Part shown: one piece after another, positions 42,680 to 54,061 of the stretch
Layout of the letters: every line of letters begins with the position of its first letter
Position numbering within the stretch: position 1 is the first letter of the stretch
Source of the DNA: Macrosoma leucophasiata
Lineage: Eukaryota; Arthropoda; Insecta; Lepidoptera; Hedylidae
DNA: 64,000 bases
Direction: 5' to 3'
NCBI GenBank assembly: GCA_036365455.1
Contig: JAWQUS010000007.1
Coordinates: 24,336,001-24,400,000 of the forward strand
The notes under the pieces: generated by a model
The model's database searches: none
Told to the model about the DNA's origin: nothing
What the model saw: only the letters and a program-made list of their open reading frames with translations
Translations under genes and position numbers: made by a program

Positions 42680-45600
42680 AAAGGTAAATTGAATTGTTTC
42701 GGTTAATCTCAAGTCACTTGAACCTGTAAAAGTTACGCAACGTATACTTTGGATGTGTTGGAAATTACGGATGTGTGTGGACGTGTATTCGGCTTTTTCT
42801 TTGTTTAGTCCATAAAACCCTTGTTAATGCGAAAAGCGGCTTAGTGAAACGATAAAGAAAAGCCGGCCGGCGCGGCGTGGGGGAGCCGGCGCCGGTGTCA
42901 GATTTAAGTGCACGTGGTACAACGTAATGTCATTGGACATGGAAACTTCTACTTTTGCGTGCTAATCTCTAAAATTACTATCCAAATTGTTTTGAAAAAA
43001 CCGTATTCACAGTTCTGCAATAGTTTGAGTCTCATACTCCTTAAATACTTTGCCTTAATTTCCCTATCTAACTTTTGCTGTTTTTCTTTTCCTATTATTT
43101 ATTTGTCTATATTTGGAAAAAGTTATTCTCGTTTGCTTATTAGTAGCTTTACATCTTTTACAGGATCCTCAATTACGTCAGTGATCTGTTTCGCTGCTTT
43201 CAGTGTGCTTACGTATCGTGATTATTTGATATATTGATTAAACCTTACTGCATAATGTCAACCATTTTGTACTCAACGTTAAAACCTCATGCGTCCACCA
43301 TTTTGCGCAATGAGTTCTTTTCATTATTGACTTTCTTAGCTAATCTTCGATTATGTGATGTTCTTGGAGTGTCTTTCAATTTACCATTTACCTGTTTTTT
43401 TTAATAATTCTTTCTTCATCTTTTAACACTGATCAATATTTTTTATATTCACCAACCTACTTGGTTTAATTAACATTATTATCTTTGCTTCATTTTGATT
43501 TTGTAAATGATATTGTCCTCGCATATTTACGGCCTCTATTAATTCTACGCACGCAAATGTCGCATAATCATGTTCCCCTACAAACTCATATTGTTACGGG
43601 CGTCCCATTGAGCTTTTTTTATTTACAATACCTTAATTAACTCCCCTCCAATCAAACACTCCAATAATGGCATGGCTATTTGCATAAAGGTTAGTTAGTG
43701 TGTTGTCAACACACCGTTTTGTGAAGATTCGGGGACTGGAGATGACATAATTGTTTAGGGTGCGATTATTACAACACGGTTTAATTGGCTCAACAAGTTT
43801 AACACCCTCTTTTGATCTTCGTCGCCTGTGACACGAATTTTCGGAACCCAATTAGCATCATCGTCTCTTGTCTGCAAAATTGCGACGTAATATTTCTCTT
43901 TGAATGGGGGAATTATAGGGTTATTTATTTGCCGCGTGCCGTCTAATCTAATTCATTTGGCGTTTTGAAATGAAACGCTTTGCCTTTACTTACAGAAGTA
44001 AAGTAAAAGGCGGTGTTCTTACTTACAGTTTGTGTCTCCTTCGGGTTTTTTCCTTTATGAAAAACAATATAATAGCGCTCTAAAAGTGAAATATTTATCC
44101 TTCGTTTATTATCTTATTCCGCTAAAGCAAACACTTTAAATATTTAGAAAATAACTAGGGGTTCTTATACATTGGGGACGAGTAATAAGCCATTTCTATA
44201 CTTTACCTTTATGCTTCCAGAATTTCAACTAGTTTAGTATTCAAGACTTGTCCCTACTTTATGTTAAAAAATGGAAATTAAGGAAGGGACTGTTTATAGG
44301 CGAGCGTTTCAGCTGAAAGTTGGGCGCTACAGCGATGTCACAGTGATGCATTGCGGGTCCTGAGCTCGCGTGTCGCACGAACTTTCACGACACTCGCCAT
44401 GCCTTCACTACAACTTGGAACTTAAGGATTGACGGCAATAATATATGAAGTTTGCTCTATAAAGCACGCATTAATGGGGCAATGTTAATGTGTTCCCTCA
44501 CAACACCCTCGGGTAAGAGAGAATATTTCAAAATTAGTAACGTGTTCTGTAACTAACTTTATACTTAGTTAACGTAATATCGATCAAGGCCCGAAGAACA
44601 TCCGGCTTTTCATTTTCCGCGACATGTGGTCCGAACTCATTAAGATATTCATTAAATTAGCTTACAGCGATTAACCAAACTCGTTTCTTGGCTAAATCCT
44701 CGTACTTAGTATGTGGCTCGTGCAATGAGACAGCTTCGTGTGCTTTAATTAAAATCGAAAACTAGTCTCCCATCTCGCTAATGAGCGCAGCACGTTAAGT
44801 GGACTTCAAACGTTGCTCTAGAATCTTCTGAATACAACCGGCGTTTTTTTTTGTCTCACCGCATTCGAGTGTTGGAACGTGGTTGAAACACTCTTCCTTA
44901 GCGTTGGATGTATACCCGGCGGCTGTAAATTTGCTTTCTGTTCTCCCCTAGCTGGTTTTAAAGCCGACTTTTAAATATATTATCAACGTTCGCGTCGTAT
45001 CGTGTGGCGCCGACGGGCCGCCCTTTCAGTTGTTACTCTATTAAATATTTACCTTCGATCCACCGTGCGTTTTTGTACTTTGACACGTTATTTCATTTAG
45101 CGAGCTAAATATTTTATATTCACGCAGTTCTATTTGAGTTACGATTTGGATGTAGGTAAATATTTTTTCAGGGTACTCGTGAAAATTGAGGCAAATAGGT
45201 GTTTTTTCAATATTTTTTAAACTTAGTCGACCTGAAAAGTTAGCTTATCTCAAAACGAAATTAATTGTGTTAGATAAAACCGAATCCTATCTTATTGACC
45301 TACCTACCTAAATTGACATCATAGACCAGAGAAGACGAAGTCTCAATGTCAGTCTAGACATAGAAAAATCAATGTTTATGCGCACTGAGGCTCGTCACTA
45401 GGTGCTGCACATGGTTATGCAAACTAGGATACGATTCCTTGGTAGCCGCAGTGGTTGAACACCACACCGCATAAAGGGTGGTGACGTAAGATTCAGCTGC
45501 ATTGTCTGTTTGCGGGTTTACGAGTCAATTTGGACGTAGACAGACATGTTGCGACCTAGCGGTTATTAGAGAATATATTGGCTGTCACTTTCAAGTTAAA

Positions 45601-45764
45601 TGTTAGTCATTAGCTTTCACTGCGGCGTTGGTGGCGAAAGACAAATGGCGACAAATGTTAAGAGTAATTTATTCTTATGTTGAACTACTTTCCATTGACT
45701 TTTTATTTTACACAAGTTAGATTTTACGGTAGGTAATTTTCTTATTTTGCATATATGTATGTAT
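42680..45764. other. Repeat-free sequence downstream of the GC-rich promoter candidate
   Basis: No repeats or genes are visible. Scattered homeodomain-type TTAATTA/CAATTA cores (for example 43633, 44750, 44650) in otherwise unique sequence suggest possible regulatory elements. That is weak evidence. Confidence 0.3.
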
Positions 45765-46015
45765 GTATCTTCACGCCAAATCCCTTACGGGTAGACAAGA
45801 GAGTGTGGAGTTATTCTGGTCCTGACGCACCTCCCGTGCTTCTTCTACATTAATCATTCTCTTCATACATGCACGCCGATTTCTAAGACTTTTGACCTCA
45901 CCCTCAGACAGTATTCGACATATTTGGTCAAGGTAGGTCAGTCTTGGTCTTCCTGGGCCTCTGCAACCATCCACATTCGCATTGTATATCTGTTTATGCT
46001 CATTCGACATTCTTA
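45765..46015 (-). mobile_element. Non-LTR retrotransposon C-terminal remnant (GRPRLTYLDQ type)
   Basis: The reverse frame (79 codons) reads CRGPGRPRLTYLDQICRIL, then GEVKSLRNRRACMKRMINVE. GRPR-(x)-(R/T)-(Y/W)-LDQ is the familiar C-terminal end of RTE-like and related insect LINEs. The 3' end GGCGTGAAGATACATACATA gives an (ACAT)n tail. The same terminal 50 bp stands alone at 3915-3961, 8780-8842 and 27050-27112. Confidence 0.7.
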
Positions 46016-48967
46016 TTTTGCTACTCTATTTTTATTAATAAAATATACCGTATCGTTGATTCAGTATGACAATCTGTAAAAATCTATGATCCGTTATAAT
46101 TCGTGAACACGCGCGAGCGATTCTCTTTTGCGTTCACTGAGGCGAACATTTGAAAGAATCTTGACAATATTAAAATACTCTGAAAAGAATAACTGAAAAA
46201 GCTCTTTCAAAGTTGAAAGAGAATTCCAATTAGTTAAGCGTAAAAAAACAAATGAATCTGTACTGGTTGACTTGATACTCAATTAAACGAAATATGATTG
46301 GACCCTTCAACAATTTGTCTTAATATCACCCTAACTAAATTATCCCAGCGTCCACATCGCAAGTCACGTCAGCCAACAAATTAAGAACTCGTCAGAACCT
46401 CCCCATTCCGAGTCACCGTCTCGTCTGATGTAAACCTGGCTTAGCTGGATTAGCCGTATTTGCTCCGGCATTCCGCTCACGTACCGCCCTCTCATCTCGC
46501 GATATCGTGCCGTCGCGTTATTACCTACCAACTATTGCCTATATCTATCTACGCCTACCAAATAACGATTTATACGCCGACCAATATCCTGTTCTTCATC
46601 TCTGGGGCATATTGAATCAAGTTGCTGAGATTATATAGAAGCAATTTTAGTCCGCTTCAATAAAATTTGCTGTTTGGTAATGATCTTCGTCTTTCAATAA
46701 ATCCTATGATTACATTAGAAGAATGCATACAACATCTTTAATAATGCATTTTATTTATGGGTGACCTCAATACACAATTATCAGTAATGCATGTCATTTG
46801 GAAATGTCGTCGATGTCTATCATTACCATTAACTGTTTTATGGTCAAGCTATGAAACGACAGTGGCTGCGTCTATGGGTAAATCGATACGAGCAGTCAGG
46901 CGAGCATCGATTGCAGTTCCTTCATTAGGTGGTGCTCGAATTCTCGAATAAATATTAGTCGCGCTGACCGTTAATAGCTTTTCGATGGTCGTCCATTGGG
47001 GTGGCTTGTTGATTGAGTTTCAGTTGTATTAGTACACAATTCGATACGGTCATTATTTTAGATTACACAACTGTCTACCATAATCTTTCTCTTATCGTTT
47101 CGTAGTAGTTAAAAAATTCGATTGAGGTTGTGTTTTCTTTACATTTCTCTCTTTTTTAACATCAATTACGTTTTTTATAATTTATCTTTTTCTCACAAGT
47201 TCTCTTTTCTTTCTATGCCCTTAATTCGTTCTGTAATTTACATTTTGTTAGTCAGACATGCCATCGAGTTCAACCAAAGGCCTTTTGAGATATTATTATA
47301 CGAGTAAATCAAATATTTATGATGGCAAGAATTCACGATGTCTACATTGTTCCAAGATTTTTCTCGTGACAAACTTTCCCTTGTCAATTGTTTATAATTT
47401 GCGGTTAAAGCTTCTTCGTGAAGCCTAGCATTCAAATAAATTAGAATTTTAACAACATTAAATAAAGTAAGATTTGTCTTAATACTACCTTTGAAAGCAG
47501 AATTATTTCTTTTCGTTTATTCCAAACTCAATTTACAAACAACATCGATATACCTTGTCAACAAATAGGTATACGTAATACGGTATACTAGGTACATTTA
47601 CAAATAGTTTAAATGTACAATTTTATATTAGATTCGTTATTATTTGCATAACTAATCATTATTTTCCGTACAACACCTTATTACTGAAAAGCGTGGGAAA
47701 AAACCAATCAATCGTTTACAGATCAGAAGAATCAATCATTTACATGACCTTTCATGAAATGGAACGTACACACCTGCTTCTATGACCTGCATCTTTTAAG
47801 ACGGCGTACCTATTATTATAGTTCTAGTGGCTAAAGGATTCCACAGTTCTAGTGACGTGACCGTTCTCAGTTTTGTAATTATATTTAATTATTAATTAAA
47901 TCTTCGTATTAATGTTTCGTAATTTGGCATCTAATATTTCAATCTATCTATCTAAGGCTCGATGCTCCCAAGTAGTTTTGTATCCCATGCCTCTGCCAGA
48001 AAGAAATTTGTTCAGATAGTGGGTTGTCATAAGCGTGCGTCGGGGCGGTTTGGGCCTGTCTAACTATTATACCTTGTTTAGCTCACCGGAGGTCGGCGCC
48101 AGTCAAGAAACCAGTCGGAAAACCAAGAACCAAGCAACCTAAAAAAGTCAAATTTATCAGTAAGTGCCTGTGATGTAGAAGTATTTTCTGTGTCTTGATT
48201 TTTATGCTTCTTAATTTTGTTGCCACTCTTACTGGTTTGAACTACACCAGCTTTATAAATACAAGGAACAAAAAACACGCTTCTATTTAATTTTCGTAGG
48301 CACCTAGTCAGGTCATCTATTTAAATGACATACGATACAAAGCTCATGTTATATTTATACACTGTAAGGCTCAGGCTTTCTTCCACTTAAGTATTATTTG
48401 ATAGGAACACGAATGAAATTTTGGCCTGCCCTAAATGATTGGTGAGTGCGGGTTATTTGCCAACAGGTTCCAGGTTCCACTTTTTTAAACGATCTAAAGG
48501 CATCTGATTTAAATATTACCTATACAGAGCCATGAATAATATCTGAGAAAATTACCACCTTCGTGGTCTCGCCCAATAAGGGGCTGAGTGTGTTGACCGC
48601 GTCTGTTCATAGTTATCCTTATCGATAGCATCAGACGTCAAGGATTAAGCTACGAGCGTCTAGTTGATCCACTTATTTTACTTTTGTTTGTTTTCGAAAA
48701 TAACAGTGTTTATTTTTGTTGAAGAATGCTTCAATACGATTTTTTCATGAGTGTAAGAGTTAATTTAATATTAAGTACATATAGTATTCAGTTACTTACT
48801 AGTAGCCTTGGACGTATTCTCGTATTGCTAAAGTTTGGGTTTGTAAAGGTACCACTAGATATTTTTATTTCTATTACAGGACAATAATTAATTATTATTT
48901 TTCTGCTTACTGCAATAAAAAATGTGAGGTGCTAAATAGACGAACGCCTTCAGTAGATAGGTACCTA
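46016..48967. other. AT-rich intronic sequence, nothing recognised
   Basis: Short open frames only (for example 46757-46951). No transposon termini. Confidence 0.35.
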
Positions 48968-49221
48968 CAGTGCTCAACAAGAAATAATGCACATCGACCT
49001 CAGGAAGAGACGTCGGCTTATTTCTGATATGTAGAGCGTTATCTCTTTCCTACCCTACCTATTTGACGTTAATCGACCATTTTGATCAAGTTTTGACCAA
49101 TACCGGACTACGGTTGCTTACGTAGGCAGTGTGCAGCAGCAGAGATAACGCTCTACAAAGCCGAAACTAGCCGATTGTCCCTTTCATAGGCTCGATGTGC
49201 ATTATTTCTTGATGAGCACTG
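48968..49221. mobile_element. TA-flanked MITE, 254 bp (copy 2)
   Basis: Same family and same orientation as 37099-37349, with TA on both sides and better-matched ends (CAGTGCTCAACAAG and, reversed, CAGTGCTCATCAAG). It differs from copy 1 by a few substitutions and an extra CAG triplet near the right end. Confidence 0.85.
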
Positions 49222-51137
49222 TATGTCTATATCGAAGTGCATTGTGAGTCATGCCATGGGAGTCCCCAGTCCCACCCTCATCCAACAGGGGTGGAGGATA
49301 GGGGATTCCGGAGCTAACGAGTCGACCTTGAGGTTCATTAATTTGCGTCCACTCATTTTTCCAACCCCCATAAGCGTTAATTATGAACGGTAATTGCTGC
49401 TTTGTAATTATAATTTATGCGGTTTTCCAAGCATTACAAACGTTGCGGGACTTCAATTGTTTGATGCGAATTTTTAATTTGCTTTTATTGCATTATCCAA
49501 AGATATTAGGGCATTATCAATCGGCCAGAAAACAAGAGAGTAGGTATACTCCATCATTATTTATTAAGCTTATTGTAGAAGAGATAAATTGGGCATTATA
49601 ATACTTTTTAGACTAGTCAGGTCAAATAAAAGCGCACTATAAGTTTTTTATAATATATTATAATCCAGCGTTTGTTCCATTCATTGATCTACTACGATAC
49701 CGATCCACGTTGTTGTACGGCATACAGCCATATTTTATGTTATTTAATGAAGATTTGTTGAGGTAAGTATTTAATAAAGATATGAATAGATATTGATTTA
49801 ATTAGTAATTGTTACTAGGTATATTTACGTATTTTTAAAATAAATATTTCAATTGCGTTTTATGGTGAAATACTGAGGTAGGCTCTGCTTATTTGCCTAT
49901 AAGTAGGTATGCAATGTACGCCACTTACCTACATATTTGAAATACGAGTAGGTATCTACTATGTACTTACTGCAGTTTACTACCTTTTACTGATCTACAG
50001 TGTTCCACTACGAACTCGTAGAATGTCATTGACGAACTCAGTAATGGTTCGGTCACCGTAGAAACGGAAGAAACGGAACGGAACGTTTTCAGAAGTCTAA
50101 TTAACACACTTTCCCAAAACTAACATGACAACAGATGACGTGGAATGGAAACGTTTTACATAAATAGTTGTCAAATCAATTTAAAAATGGAATATCTGTT
50201 TGTCTTTTTTTATGTATTGGAAGTGGCAAACAAGCATGCAGTTCACGTTGATGTTAAGTGATGACTGCAGCCTATAGACCAAGACCACACGAAGACCAAG
50301 GTCAAAATGCAGATGCGTTACCACTCCTGAGGCCTAAGGTATTATGCCTTTGTGCCGGAAATTACAGGGACGTACATTACCACCTGACCGGAACACGATA
50401 GTGCTGAACACTACCATTTAGCGGCAAGTAAATTAGGTAATGCGGTGGTGCCTACGCCCGCGAGCTCCGTAACTGGAGCTCTACCACCAGTAAAGTGTCT
50501 TCTCTATTTATTGACCTCTTAGGCTAGTAGATACTTTAAAGATCCTGTAAAAAATTTATCTATAAAGAAAGGACTTATCTTGACTGAATTTCAACTAAAT
50601 TATGATGCGACTGAAATGCTGGATCCGCCTTGATGTCGCATCATCCTGTCGCGCGTCCCGCTCACAGCCGCTCGAAGCCGACCCGAAGTGTCCCATTTAG
50701 CCGTGTTTGTGAGAGGTTTGATCCCTGCAGGGTACATAAAGGCTGTTATGGTTACCAGGGGCTCAATTAACATACATAATGCATTTGTTGGTGTCAACTG
50801 CAGGCGTTATCACGAATTACGTTCGCTGATTTACGTTTTGAAAGCTGGCCAATTTAAACTGATTTATTGGCGGTGTCGCAATCGTGAATTACCATTGGTG
50901 GAATTAATTTAGTGGCGCACTAAACGGCTAAATAATTGTGCACTAAATCTAAATTCATTGCGATAGTGCGGGGACTATCGTATTTTCAATAAATCTGGAC
51001 CCGCCTAGGAAGCATGGGAAAACGAAATTTAATACCTATATGCGATCTATTATGTGTTTTCATTGTGACTCACAAAATGAACTAATAATAATAATTAAAC
51101 ACTGACTTACATAGAAAATTGAAACGAACAAACATAG
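49222..51137. other. Intronic sequence with one SINE-A copy and a unique block
   Basis: 50600-50990 is unique, moderately GC-rich and contains several TAATT-type cores. It is a candidate conserved non-coding element but cannot be judged from one genome. Confidence 0.3.
50206..50492 (-). repeat. SINE-A copy, full length
   Basis: TTTTTTTATGTATTGGAAGT to CTGGAGCTCTACCACCAGTA. The first copy after a gap of over 20 kb without any. Confidence 0.85.
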
Positions 51138-51272
51138 GGTGAGAGTCACAGACTGCACTTCGACATTACTTTGAGCAAAGCACGCTTAGAACTGACAGTA
51201 CAGTATGGGTTTTGACAGTCCGAAGCGTACTTTGCTCAAAGTAAAGTCGAAGTACAGTCTGTGAATCTCACC
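51138..51272. mobile_element. Palindromic MITE-like element, 135 bp
   Basis: The arms GGTGAGAGTCACAGACTG, CACTTCGAC and TACTTTGAGCAAAG pair almost throughout with the complementary right arm ending CAGACTGT ... CTCACC reversed. A short unpaired centre of about 35 bp remains. Target duplication is unclear. Confidence 0.7.
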
Positions 51273-51904
51273 TTTAGTGTTTATTCGACTTTTTTATATA
51301 CGAGTACATAGCACCCTTCCTATGACTGTGTATTGGTACTAGAATACCTACTCATTGTCACCCTACTGGCCAAATTTGCCAATTTTGTACTAAAAACGTG
51401 CATCAATGTTTTTAATGAAATTGAGAAAGAAATTAAATCATAAAGAGAAAAATTGGGCACTTTTAAAATTGAACCAATGAATGGCACAAATTTTACATTC
51501 CACTTTTCTTATTTATAACTTTATTTACAATGTATTAAAAACAGAAAGAACTTTTGACAATATTAATTAATGTTTAAATATTCACAAAAGTTGTCCAGCC
51601 TGAAACATCAAATCCGGCGATGGTTCCGACATTATCTTCATGTGCCATTATGCAGATGAGTTCAAAACAAAAGAGAGCTGCGGCAATTTTCGGCCAATTC
51701 TCGTTTAGGACCCGCCCCTTTAATGATACTTAATGTCAAGTTCCATTTGCCGCAGTGGTTCATTTATTCACTGTTAAACAAGTGTCATATGTTTGCGTGT
51801 TGTAATGTCACATCTGTGGAAAATGGACGCAATCAGGCGTAATAGCAGAGAATATGTAATAATACGTAATAGATACGGATTAGTCGACAAATGCCACATT
51901 CTAC

Positions 51905-52236
51905 TCTGGATTTATGTTATGAAGGGGCAAACGAGCATACAGAGTGCCTAGTGCGAGATTTTCGATCGCAATCGCAGATTTGTATGGAATTGAAGGAGCG
52001 TCATCGATTCACCTCTAGATGACGCTCCTTCAATTCCATACAAATCTGCGTTTACTCATACGCGATCGAATTCGCGTAAGAGTATATAAAATCTCGGACT
52101 AGGCACGTTGGCACTCTGTTCACATTGATGTTAAGTAGTCTACATCTACATGAAACCTGAGATTTAAATTTACGAGTAGATGCATTGTCACTCCTGAGGC
52201 CTAAGGTATTATGCTTCTGTGCCGGAAATTACATTT
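51905..52236 (-). repeat. SINE-A fragment, split by a fold-back element
   Basis: GGGGCAAACGAGCATAC, then the 177-bp fold-back, then GTTCACATTGATGTTAAGTA to GCCGGAAATTACA. Confidence 0.75.
51941..52117. mobile_element. Fold-back element, 177 bp, nested in a SINE-A copy
   Basis: It interrupts a reverse SINE-A copy between GAGCATAC and GTTCACATTG. The core is a perfect 31-bp inverted repeat (51974-52004 with 52019-52049) around a 14-bp loop. The outer arms read AGAGTGCC and GTGCGAGATTTT against their complements. The left side lacks an 8-bp piece that the right side keeps. Confidence 0.8.
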
Positions 52237-52239
52237 TAC

Positions 52240-53524
52240 GTTTAGGAGTTTAGAAGATCATATGAAACTAAACTCGTTTTACGGGGTGGTTTGTTATCCC
52301 TATAGGTACATAAACGTTCGATAACTGATACTGATTTATGTCTGACATGATGGGACCAGTCGGTAAATGTCGTCTCTGCGACGTGAATTGCAAACTACAT
52401 TTATTAGGTTATATGAAAAACACATAACCTACTGCGTTTCAATACAAATGCTGGCAGTAAAATTAGTGTGAAAAAGAGTCAGTCGAAGGCAACTTCACTA
52501 GTGACGGTAGTGAGAAATTCCTTCTCTCAGGGCCAGTTTGCCTGACGTAAGCATAATGGTTGAAGTAACTCGCATGAAATCATATCAATTCATTGGGCCT
52601 TCCCTCAGTCTCTATATTCTCTCGCTGAGCACCTGCTTTGGCACTCTACCACCAGTACCATTCGGTACTCTGTGAGTTATTTCATACCAGCTGGTATGAA
52701 ATAACTCGCAGAGCTTTATAAGACTAATTTCATATGTAGACAATTCATCCAGTTAAACAAGTGAACTAACTCCTCACATGGAATGCTGCCCTCACCGGTG
52801 GGCGGCTGTAAAATACCTACCACTTGACTTTTTGCAAAAATGCGCTAGTTGAATCGTTGACGATTCAGATTTCTTAGAAACAAAACGCTACAATACTTAT
52901 GGGCTTTGGCAGTTGGTGTGGCAAATATCTCCATAGCCGAGAGCGACCACTTTCTACCATTTCCCATCTGCTTGTCTTTCAACCTAATGGATATTATTAT
53001 TATAAAGCTAAAGGCTAAAGTTTTCGTCGCTAGCTGACGTATTTTCAAGCCAAATCGATTTTAAATTCAACAGTTTTTAATGAACGACTCCGACAAGTCT
53101 ATAAATAAGTAATTATAACTGTTAGACGTAGGATCAAATATCCTCGAACGGCCTACTTGTGTAATTTACGTACAATGAATTTCCATTAGTATACAGTTGC
53201 TTGTCTTAGTAATTGAGTAAGAGTGATGTGGGTGTATTCGCGATTGTTTATCTGTTAGAGATATCTGTTCTACATTCGGCTAGACGACTTACGTGTTGCG
53301 GTTATTGAGTTTGGAAACTTGCTCTCCTTATTACATAGGTACTCATAATAACATACTAGCAGTTGCCTTCCCCGTGTGGTTGTCGGTTTCAACCTGTTGC
53401 TGTTGATGCGCTGTTTCATTAAGATATTGATGATACAAAGCATATTATTTGAATTGTATATACCAATAAGAATTAAACATCCAAATGAAAACTCTTAAAG
53501 AAAAGTGTAAAAAAATTTTTTTCT
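52240..53524. other. Intronic sequence before the shared stathmin exons
   Basis: Apart from the 46-bp palindrome at 52668-52713 nothing is recognised. Confidence 0.35.
52668..52713. repeat. Near-perfect 46-bp palindrome
   Basis: CTCTGTGAGTTATTTCATACC is followed by AGCT and by the complementary arm ending TCGCAGAG, with one mismatch. There is virtually no loop. It lies next to a relic of the SINE-A start (CTCTACCACCAGTACC). Confidence 0.85.
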
Positions 53525-53594
53525 GACAGGCATCGAATTTGCGACCTCTGGATAATTTGTCCTGCCGCTTTACCTCCTAAACTACTGAAGTCCT
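53525..53594 (-). repeat. Old tRNA-like SINE head, diverged
   Basis: In reverse it reads GGACTTCAGTAGTTTAGGAG, then a CAGGACAAATTATCC segment and GGTCGCAAATTCGATGCCTG. This is an eroded version of the SINE-T head with box A- and box B-like parts in the right places. Confidence 0.55.
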
Positions 53595-53894
53595 ACACCC
53601 GATTGTCGAATTTCTCTTTGCATCGCTATGGATCCTTGGGAACACGAAAATCGAGTGTGGAACTACAGCAGCTTATAATTTTTGTTCTATTTTTCTTTAA
53701 AATCTTTCAAACGTTCCTATTTATAGTAAATTAAACAAAAAAAAAACACTATGAACTAATGTCCGATGTCCGTCCGACATCAGTATCAAATCTATCATCA
53801 CCCTTCTTCAGTAATGCCCCCAGATGGCTTACTGCATTACAGTCTAAACATATCATCCATCTGCTTTATTACTTATCAAATTACTCATCCACAG

Positions 53895-54061
53895 CCACCG
53901 AAATCCGCTGCCAAGAGATGTCGAAGGGCGGTCTGGCGTACGAGGTGATCCTCGCGGAGCCGGTGGGGGTGCCGGTGCCCCGCCGAGCTGACTCTCCCGA
54001 GAAGACGCCCTCCGTCGAGGAGATCCAGGAGAAACTGAAGGCCGCTGAGGAAAGAAGACGT
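53895..54061 (+). CDS. stai: Stathmin shared exon 1: N-terminal cap and start of the long helix
   Basis: The acceptor is ATCCACAG before CCACCGAAATC and the donor is CGT before GTAAGTATG. The exon encodes TEIRCQEMSKGGLAYEVIL, an acidic-proline segment, RADSPEKTPSVEEIQEKL and KAAEERRR. LAYEVIL matches the beta-hairpin cap of the stathmin domain. The Ser in RADSPEK lies where the proline-directed phosphosite of vertebrate stathmin lies, and the next exon begins with Ser after ERRR, matching the basophilic-kinase site RRKS. The upstream reading back to 53759 is intron read-through, because it crosses a clean acceptor. An internal Met (CQEMSKGG) could start a shorter form. Confidence 0.92.

Noticed and set aside
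43633..43851. Short reverse ORF between promoter candidate and LINE relic
   Set aside because: No domain, no splice context and no codon bias visible.
53759..53894. Upstream extension of the first shared stathmin exon (ORF starting at 53759)
   Set aside because: It crosses a clean acceptor (ATCCACAG) and reads low-complexity intron sequence. The conserved part starts only at 53895.
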